Source: Desulfotignum sp.
GTDB taxonomy: Bacteria; Desulfobacterota; Desulfobacteria; Desulfobacterales; Desulfobacteraceae
Direction: 5' to 3'
Length of the DNA stretch: 26,859 nt
Assembly (NCBI GenBank): GCA_021737445.1
Contig: JAIPDY010000012.1
Coordinates: 1 to 26,859 of the forward strand
The notes beneath the pieces were generated by a model that saw only the letters and a list, made by a program, of their open reading frames with translations, did not search any database and had not been told where the DNA came from. How positions within the stretch are numbered: position 1 is the stretch's first letter; each line of letters starts with the position of its first letter. Positions 22,131 to 26,859 of the stretch are shown in pieces. Position numbers and translations under genes: made by a program.

Positions 22131-23288
22131 ATGAAAAAACCATTGTTTCACAACCCCATGTATATCTATCTGATGGTGCTCACCATCACAGTTTCAGGCG
22201 GCTTTCATGTGTGGCAGACCCTGTTTGACAATTTTGCCGTCAACGTGGTTAACCTGGATGGTCAACATGTGGGGCTTATCCAGTCCGTAAGGGAGATCCC
22301 TGGATTTCTGGCTCTTCTGGTGGTCTATGTGCTGTTTGTTTTCAAGGAGCACCGGCTGTCTGCACTGTCGGTGCTGATGCTGGGAATCGGGCTGGCAGCC
22401 ACAGGGATCTTTTCCAGTTTTCTGGGCCTGATCCTTTCCACCCTGGTGATGAGTTTCGGGTTCCATTATTTTGAAACCACCTACCAGTCACTGGGGCTCC
22501 AGTATTTTGATAAAAATATTGCACCGGTGGTATTTGGGAGGTTAAGAAGTTATGCCGCCCTCAGCAGCATGGGCACAGGGGTTTTGATCTTCATCCTGGC
22601 TGCATTTTTGTCTTATGCCCAGCTTTATCTGCTGTTTGGTGTCCTGGTTACAGGTATCGGGTTGTGGGCTTTTTCCCGGAATCCAGCTTCAACAGACATT
22701 GTCCCCCAGCATAAAAAGATGATTTTTAAAAAGCAATACTGGCTGTATTATATGCTGACCTTTATGGCCGGGGCCAGGCGGCAGATTTTCATGGCTTTTG
22801 CCGTTTTTCTGCTGGTGAAAAAATTTGATTACACTGTCCAGGGCATTGCCGTGCTTTTTTTTATCAACAACAGTATCAATTATTTTTTAAGCCCGTTTAT
22901 CGGCAAATGTATTGTATGGTTTGGAGAAAGAAAAGTCCTGAGTCTGGAGTATCTGTCTCTGATTGTTATTTTTATCTCCTATGCTCTGGTGGACTCATGG
23001 GTGGCGGCCGGGTTTCTCTATGTGCTGGATCATGTGTTTTTCAATTTTGCCATTGCCATCAACACGTTTTTTCAAAAAATTGCCCACCCCGCAGATATCG
23101 CCCCGAGCATGGCCATGGGATTCACCATCAACCACATAGCTGCCGTGGTGCTTCCGGCTGTAGGCGGCCTGTTATGGCTGATTGACTACAGAATTCCTTT
23201 TATTGCCGGTGCCGGATTGAGTCTCATCTCCCTGATGCTGGTGCAGTGTATCACCGGGCAGCTGGCAGCGGCACAAACCCGCCTTTAG
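22131..23288 (+). CDS. Major facilitator superfamily transporter
   Basis: A 385-residue integral membrane protein with about 11-12 hydrophobic segments, e.g. FLALLVVYVLFVF, LSALSVLMLGIGLAATGIF, GVLIFILAAFLSYAQLYLLFGV and AAVVLPAVGGLLWLI. A central charged loop (about 188-205, PASTDIVPQHKKMIFKKQYW) separates two halves of six segments, as in MFS carriers. The N-terminal GGFHVWQTLFDNFAVNVVNLDGQHVGLIQSVREIPGFLALL resembles the MFS first pair, with RE in the 2-3 loop. The substrate is unknown. It is placed 20 bases after the pseudouridine synthase gene and is convergent with the DAHP synthase gene; the 50 bases between show no convincing terminator. Confidence 0.82.
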   Translation: MKKPLFHNPMYIYLMVLTITVSGGFHVWQTLFDNFAVNVVNLDGQHVGLIQSVREIPGFLALLVVYVLFVFKEHRLSALSVLMLGIGLAATGIFSSFLGLILSTLVMSFGFHYFETTYQSLGLQYFDKNIAPVVFGRLRSYAALSSMGTGVLIFILAAFLSYAQLYLLFGVLVTGIGLWAFSRNPASTDIVPQHKKMIFKKQYWLYYMLTFMAGARRQIFMAFAVFLLVKKFDYTVQGIAVLFFINNSINYFLSPFIGKCIVWFGERKVLSLEYLSLIVIFISYALVDSWVAAGFLYVLDHVFFNFAIAINTFFQKIAHPADIAPSMAMGFTINHIAAVVLPAVGGLLWLIDYRIPFIAGAGLSLISLMLVQCITGQLAAAQTRL

Positions 23289-23338
23289 CTGTCTATCAGG
23301 TTTTTTGTCATCATGATACCGGGGATTTTTTAAAAGCG

Positions 23339-24376
23339 TCACAGACGGTTGTGGGCACACCGGATCAATTGCTTTGTGGTTTCCCAGGAGATGCATTCAT
23401 CGGTGATAGACACTCCATACCTGAGGGCACAGCCATCCCCCGGGCATTTCTGGCTGCCTTCAAACAGATTGCTTTCCAGCATCAGACCGATGATGCCGGG
23501 ATTTTTGTCCAGGCGCTGATCCAGGGCGCTTTTGAATACAAATGGCTGCCCGGTGAATTTTTGTCCTGAATTATCATGGGAGCAGTCGATGATGATGGAA
23601 TCCAGCAGACCTCTATTTTTGAGAACGGTTTGGGCCTTTCCCACGGAAACCGGGTCATAATTGGGGGTGTTTCCCCCCCGTAAAACAATATGGCAGAAGG
23701 GGTTGCCTGTGGTGGAGACAATGGATGACCGGCCTTCCGGGTCAATGCCCAGAAAATGCTGGGGAGTGCCGGCTGCCTGCATCGCATTGACCGCAGCAGC
23801 AAGACTGCCGTCGGTACTGTTTTTGAATCCCACCGGCATGGACAGGCCTGAGGCCATCTCCCGGTGGGTCTGGGATTCGGTGGTCCTGGCGCCGATGGCC
23901 ACCCAGGTGAGCAGGCCGGCAATATACTGGGGGGTGATGGGGTCCAGAATTTCAGTTGCCGTGGGCAGCCCCATGTCATTGATGTCGATGAGCAGTTTTC
24001 TGGCGGTTTCAAGCCCGGCATTCACATTATAGGAGGCATCCAGATAAGGGTCATTGATCAAACCTTTCCATCCCACGGTGGTCCTGGGCTTTTCAAAGTA
24101 TACCCGCATGATCAGATCGATTTTGTCTTCAACCTCCCGGCGCAGGGCCATCAATCTATTTGCATATTCCAGTGCAGCTTTTGGGTCGTGAATGGAACAG
24201 GGGCCGGCAATGACCAGCAGGCGGCTGTCGTTTTTCTTCAAGATGTTTTCAATCTGTTTGCGGCCGTTGATGACGGTGCGGGCTGCGGCATCAGACAGCG
24301 GCAGGGCCTGTTTCATCTCAGCGGGCGGGATGAGGGGTTTGAACGCTTTTACATGGATGTCAAAGGTTTTTTTCAT
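23339..24376 (-). CDS. DAHP synthase (3-deoxy-7-phosphoheptulonate synthase), AroF/G/H type
   Basis: A 345-residue class I-alpha DAHP synthase, which condenses phosphoenolpyruvate and erythrose 4-phosphate at the entry to aromatic amino acid synthesis. Signatures: VIAGPCSIHDP with metal ligand Cys60, MRVYFEKPRTTVGWKGLINDP, IGARTTESQTHREMASGLSMPVGFKN, IVLRGGNTPNY, IIDCSHDNSGQKF and GVSITDECISWE. The N-terminal extension (about 1-50) that binds feedback amino acids in the E. coli enzymes is present, but which amino acid inhibits this one cannot be told. The ATG at 24376 has an AAAGGAG site. The gene is preceded by an aromatic leader peptide and a terminator, pointing to transcription attenuation. 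It appears monocistronic. Confidence 0.95.
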   Translation of the reverse strand: MKKTFDIHVKAFKPLIPPAEMKQALPLSDAAARTVINGRKQIENILKKNDSRLLVIAGPCSIHDPKAALEYANRLMALRREVEDKIDLIMRVYFEKPRTTVGWKGLINDPYLDASYNVNAGLETARKLLIDINDMGLPTATEILDPITPQYIAGLLTWVAIGARTTESQTHREMASGLSMPVGFKNSTDGSLAAAVNAMQAAGTPQHFLGIDPEGRSSIVSTTGNPFCHIVLRGGNTPNYDPVSVGKAQTVLKNRGLLDSIIIDCSHDNSGQKFTGQPFVFKSALDQRLDKNPGIIGLMLESNLFEGSQKCPGDGCALRYGVSITDECISWETTKQLIRCAHNRL

Positions 24377-24428
24377 GGCGGTCTCCTTTGCAGGTCAAAA
24401 AGGTATCCGCCCAAAGCTTATAAATAAA

Positions 24429-24466
24429 AAAAAGCCGCAGGCGGTGTTTTTTGCCTGCGGCTTTTT
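24429..24466 (-). terminator. Attenuator terminator (3:4 hairpin) in the DAHP synthase leader
   Basis: A perfect 14-bp stem, AAAAAGCCGCAGGC (24429-24442) with GCCTGCGGCTTTTT (24453-24466), has a 10-base loop. On the minus strand it is followed by an uninterrupted U tract and ATTTAT, so it should stop transcription 53 bases before the DAHP synthase start. As it lies between the leader peptide and its gene, it reads as an attenuator. It could also act on plus-strand transcripts, but no plus-strand gene ends here. Confidence 0.85.
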
Positions 24467-24543
24467 GATTGATGAAATAATCTTAAGGCAACCCAGGCAG
24501 ATGCGTATAAAAATAATACCAGAAATAAAGATACGATCTGTCT
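24452..24543 (-). promoter_or_regulatory. Alternative leader pairings 1:2 and 2:3 (antiterminator)
   Basis: Segment 1 (24531-24543; AGACAGATCGTAT on the minus strand) can pair with segment 2 (24495-24508; ATACGCATCTGCCT), 12 pairs with one mismatch and one bulge. Segment 2 (24490-24499; TGCCTGGGTT) can instead pair with segment 3 (24452-24463; AAGCCGCAGGCA), 10 pairs with one bulged G and one G-U. Pairing 2:3 removes the 5' half of the terminator stem. The aromatic codons lie in the loop between segments 1 and 2, the arrangement of trp/phe-type attenuators. Confidence 0.7.
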
Positions 24544-24560
24544 GTTTTGCAAAAATTCAT
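24483..24560 (-). CDS. Aromatic-rich leader peptide of the DAHP synthase gene
   Basis: A 25-codon reading frame from ATG (24558-24560) to TAA (24483-24485). Residues 10-18 read YLYFWYYFY; in all there are five Tyr (all TAT), three Phe and one Trp. Such a run is very unlikely by chance and is the mark of a ribosome-stalling leader that senses charged aromatic tRNAs. Its stop codon falls just past segment 2, so a ribosome that finishes would cover segment 2 and let the terminator form. The weak point is the ribosome site: no clear GGAG precedes the ATG. There is no alternative ATG, GTG or TTG start before the upstream in-frame stop. Confidence 0.75.
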   Translation of the reverse strand: MNFCKTDRSYLYFWYYFYTHLPGLP

Positions 24561-24590
24561 GTTATCGGCTTTTTTGTTAATGTTTATCCA

Positions 24591-24623
24591 GCTAAACCAT
24601 ATCTGAACTTTTTAGTCAAGCAA
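24591..24623 (-). promoter_or_regulatory. Candidate promoter of the leader peptide and DAHP synthase
   Basis: On the minus strand TTGACT (24614-24619) is followed after 17 bases by TTTAGC (24591-24596). An overlapping alternative is TTGCTT (24618-24623) with TATGGT 16 bases on. Either would start the transcript about 25 bases before the leader ATG, as expected for an attenuated leader. Confidence 0.45.
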
Positions 24624-24650
24624 TTAAATGCAGGGCCTGGATGTTTTTGC

Positions 24651-24680
24651 TTGACAGCAGCCTGGATAAACCAATATGAC
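24651..24680 (+). promoter_or_regulatory. Candidate promoter of livM-livH
   Basis: A consensus -35 TTGACA (24651-24656) is followed after 18 bases by TATGAC (24675-24680), about 55 bases before the livM ATG. It is back to back with the DAHP synthase promoter, about 30 bases apart. Confidence 0.5.
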
Positions 24681-24735
24681 TTAGAAAAAAAACAATTTTT
24701 GCAAATGAGTTGTTCACCTGCAGGGAGTTTTGTCC

Positions 24736-25785
24736 ATGGATATGAAGCGCGACTACTATGAAGATGTTCAACTGGTCACATCTCCGGTGGTTTTTTTCTG
24801 GTTGGCGGTTCTTTTGGTTTTTCTGGCTGTTTTCCCTTTTCTGGTGGGCAATTATTATGTGTATGTAGCCAATTATATCGCCATCAATATCATTGTGGCA
24901 GCCGGCCTGAATCTGCTGGTCGGATATACCGGTCAGATCAGCCTGGGCCATGCAGGTTTCTTTGCCATCGGTGCCTATGGTACTGTGATCCTCATGGCAA
25001 AGGCGGGGTTTCCTTTTTTACTGGCACTGCCCTGTTCCGGGCTGGTGGCGGCCGGATTCGGTTTTTTGCTGGGGTTGCCGGCCCTGCGCCTGGAAGGCCC
25101 TTACCTGTCCATCGCCACCCTGGGATTCGGGCTGACCATCACCCAGATCATCGGCCGTATCCAGCTGTTCGGTGGCAGAGAAGGTCTTCACGCGCCTGAC
25201 ATTGTCATAGGTCCCTGGACTGTTGACACGGACCGGCAGTTTTATTTTATTCTTATCTTTATAACCGTACTGCTGCTGCTGGGTATACGAAACCTTGTGA
25301 GAACCCGCGTGGGCCGGGCCTTTATCGCTCTGAGGGATGCGGATATCGCAGCCCAGACCATGGGGGTGAACCTTGTCTTTTACAAAACCCTTGCCTTTGC
25401 CGTGTCCGCTTTTTACGCCGGCATCGGCGGCGGTCTCTACGCTTTTGTTCTCAAATTTATCGATCCGGAGATCTTTACCTTGATGATGTCCATCATGTTT
25501 CTGGCCATGGTGGTGGTGGGGGGACAGGGATCATTGATGGGCCCTGTTGTGGGCGCGGGTCTTTTGTGCTGGCTGGATTTGAAACTGAGAAACATACTGG
25601 ACATCCCCTTTTTGGGGGACTGGCTGGAAACCCTGTCCAGGTCATGGTTTTCCATAACCGGAGTATCCAATATACAGTATATTGTGTTCGGCTCCATCAT
25701 GGTGGCCATCATGCTGTTCGAACCCCTGGGGCTCTATGGGGTGTGGCTGAGAACCAAGCGGTACTGGCGGACCTGGCCGTTTTGA
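24736..25785 (+). CDS. livM: Branched-chain amino acid ABC transporter permease, LivM type
   Basis: A 349-residue inner-membrane permease of the HAAT family. After a short cytoplasmic start (MDMKRDYYEDVQ) there are about eight to ten hydrophobic segments, with the LivM signature VGYTGQISLGHAGFFAIGAY near residue 66 and LRLEGPYLSIATLGFG. The EAA-like loop that contacts the ATPases is in LVRTRVGRAFIALRDADIAAQTMGVN. The C-terminal core MFLAMVVVGGQGSLMGPVVGA is typical. The ATG at 24736 lies nine bases after AGGGAG; an in-frame TTG at 24730 is too close to that site. It precedes livH, the reverse of the usual livH-livM order. The ligand could be a branched-chain amino acid or another small amide or acid. 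Confidence 0.93.
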   Translation: MDMKRDYYEDVQLVTSPVVFFWLAVLLVFLAVFPFLVGNYYVYVANYIAINIIVAAGLNLLVGYTGQISLGHAGFFAIGAYGTVILMAKAGFPFLLALPCSGLVAAGFGFLLGLPALRLEGPYLSIATLGFGLTITQIIGRIQLFGGREGLHAPDIVIGPWTVDTDRQFYFILIFITVLLLLGIRNLVRTRVGRAFIALRDADIAAQTMGVNLVFYKTLAFAVSAFYAGIGGGLYAFVLKFIDPEIFTLMMSIMFLAMVVVGGQGSLMGPVVGAGLLCWLDLKLRNILDIPFLGDWLETLSRSWFSITGVSNIQYIVFGSIMVAIMLFEPLGLYGVWLRTKRYWRTWPF

Positions 25786-25825
25786 TAAAATTGGTGTTGG
25801 GTATTTGGGGTGAAAGGGGACAGGT

Positions 25826-26701
25826 ATGATCGATTTTTTACAGATGGTTGTCAGCGGGGTGGCTGTGGGCAGTTCCTATGCCCTTATGGGTCTTGCAATG
25901 GTCATTATTTACAAGACCTCCGAGGTTCCCAATTTCGCCCAGGGGGAGATGGCCCTGGTGACATCATTTTTCACCATGATGCTGCTCACCACTTTTGGTT
26001 ATCCTGTCTGGCTGGCCTTCTGTCTGGCCTTCATGTTTGCCGCTGCCCTGGGGGCGTTTCTGGAATTTGCCGTGCTTCGGCGAGCCAAAAATCCCAATAT
26101 TCTGGGTACCATCGTCATCACCATAGGGCTGGAGATGGTGATGCTGGGCCTGGTTTCCTGGAAATTCGGGGCTGAACAGAAAACCATGCCGTTTCCCATC
26201 GGCCCTTATGACAGTTTTATTATAGGCGATATTTTTATTGCCAAACTGGAAGCGCTGACACTGGTATCGGCGCTGGTGCTCATGTCTCTGCTTTTTTTCT
26301 TTTTCAAATATACCCGGCTGGGGCTGGCCATGAAAGCCACCCAGCAGAATGCGGTTGCAGCAAAGATTGTGGGCATCCGCACCAACCGGATCATGATGAT
26401 GACCTGGGCCATCTCATCGGTGGTGGGGGCCACGGCAGGGCTGTTGATCTCTCCTGTGATCATGCACCCTTTCATGATGTGGGATCCCATGCTCAAGGGA
26501 TTTGCCGCCGCAGTCATGGGCGGCATGACTTCGCTGCCCGGAGCGGTGGCTGCCGCTTACATGCTGGGGATCATTGAGAATCTGTTCGGCGGATATGTGT
26601 CTATTGAGTTCAAGTCGGTGGTGGCGTTTGCCATTATTGTACTGGTGCTCTGTGTTAAACCCAGCGGCCTGTTTGCCAGGCATTATGTGAAAAAAGTGTG
26701 A
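25826..26701 (+). CDS. livH: Branched-chain amino acid ABC transporter permease, LivH type
   Basis: A 291-residue permease that would pair with LivM. The N-terminal LivH signature VVSGVAVGSSYALMGLAMVIIYKTSEVPNFAQGEMAL-type region is present, with the NFAQGEM element near residue 36. The ATPase-contact loop KYTRLGLAMKATQQNAVAAKIVGI and the C-terminal AVMGGMTSLPGAVAAAYMLGIIENL are also typical. The ATG at 25826 follows a GGACAGG site 40 bases after livM. The ATPase genes (livG, livF) and the binding protein are not in the window. The last 77 bases of the gene (26625-26701) form part of the terminal palindrome and recur inverted at 26783-26859. Confidence 0.94.
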   Translation: MIDFLQMVVSGVAVGSSYALMGLAMVIIYKTSEVPNFAQGEMALVTSFFTMMLLTTFGYPVWLAFCLAFMFAAALGAFLEFAVLRRAKNPNILGTIVITIGLEMVMLGLVSWKFGAEQKTMPFPIGPYDSFIIGDIFIAKLEALTLVSALVLMSLLFFFFKYTRLGLAMKATQQNAVAAKIVGIRTNRIMMMTWAISSVVGATAGLLISPVIMHPFMMWDPMLKGFAAAVMGGMTSLPGAVAAAYMLGIIENLFGGYVSIEFKSVVAFAIIVLVLCVKPSGLFARHYVKKV

Positions 26702-26859
26702 AAAGAGTGGGGTCAGGCTTGGCTTATTGGCTTATTGCGGGCCTTGCAATAAGCCAATAAGCCAAGCCTGACCCCACTCTTTTCACACTTTTTTCACATA
26801 ATGCCTGGCAAACAGGCCGCTGGGTTTAACACAGAGCACCAGTACAATAATGGCAAACG
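26625..26859. repeat. Perfect inverted repeat with arms of at least 114 bp over the livH 3' end
   Basis: Bases 26625-26738 are the exact reverse complement of 26746-26859, around a 7-base centre GGGCCTT (26739-26745). The arm runs into the window edge, so its true length is unknown. The left arm holds the last 77 bases of livH plus 37 bases downstream, and the right arm (26783-26859) is an inverted copy of that livH end. The inner part contains the tandem octamer GGCTTATT-GGCTTATT and the stretch GAGTGGGGTCAGGCTTGG, which resembles REP-like palindromic elements. It may be a fold-back assembly artefact at a contig end or a genuine inverted duplication. Confidence 0.9.

Noticed and set aside
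23289..23338. Possible bidirectional terminator between the MFS and DAHP synthase genes
   Set aside because: T-rich runs and a short ATCATGAT palindrome are present, but no stem of convincing length lies next to a U tract on either strand.
24429..24560. T-box riboswitch as an alternative explanation for the DAHP synthase leader
   Set aside because: There is no T-box sequence or specifier stem. The in-frame aromatic peptide with overlapping alternative stems fits ribosome-mediated attenuation better.
1..26859. CRISPR arrays, insertion sequences, transposase, integrase or phage genes
   Set aside because: No regularly spaced repeats and no such coding sequences were seen; the only repeat of note is the palindrome at the window end.

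Overview
The window looks like chromosome from a strictly anaerobic member of the Desulfobacterota, probably a completely oxidising sulfate reducer of the Desulfobacteraceae type. This is inferred from gene content: a bacterial-type CO dehydrogenase/acetyl-CoA synthase (CODH/ACS) locus, a fused ADP-forming acetyl-CoA synthetase, and a housekeeping run ispE - tRNA-Gln - prs - rplY - pth - carD. No marker gene in the window fixes the genus.

Layout. 1-69 is the 3' end of an unidentified gene, followed by a terminator. 216-1229 is an erythrose-4-phosphate/glyceraldehyde-3-phosphate dehydrogenase. 1275-10903, all on the minus strand, is the carbonyl branch of the Wood-Ljungdahl pathway. In transcription order it is acsD, acsA, acsB, acsC, acsE, a terminator, then a small unknown gene and cooC. 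10904-11574 is a 671-base AT-rich divergent control region containing dyads and promoter-like elements. 11575-14351 on the plus strand is the methyl-branch pair fhs and folD. 14578-16710 is the ADP-forming acetyl-CoA synthetase, followed by a DUF1844 gene coupled to ispE. Then come tRNA-Gln(TTG), prs, rplY, pth, carD, an RluA-family pseudouridine synthase and an MFS transporter. 23339-24376 (minus) is a class I DAHP synthase. 24736-26701 are two branched-chain amino acid ABC permeases (livM, livH). The last 235 bases are a near-perfect palindrome that folds back over the end of livH.

How the genes work together. Fhs and FolD handle C1 units on tetrahydrofolate. AcsE moves the methyl group to the corrinoid protein AcsCD. 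AcsA interconverts CO2 and CO, and AcsB joins or splits CO, methyl and CoA; CooC matures the nickel site. The neighbouring acetyl-CoA synthetase links acetyl-CoA to acetate and ATP, so the island can serve acetate oxidation or autotrophic/acetogenic flux. MetF, formate dehydrogenase and a CooF-like ferredoxin are not in the window.

The most notable find is upstream of the DAHP synthase. It is a complete attenuation-type leader: a 25-codon leader peptide with the run YLYFWYYFY, mutually exclusive 1:2, 2:3 and 3:4 pairings, and a strong terminator with a U tract. Other notable points are a 174-residue TolA-like Ala/Lys/Glu tail on AcsD, a TTACTTGTCT element upstream of four separate transcription units, paired TGAAATC-N4-GATTT dyads between acsD and fhs, and the terminal palindrome, which may be an assembly fold-back.
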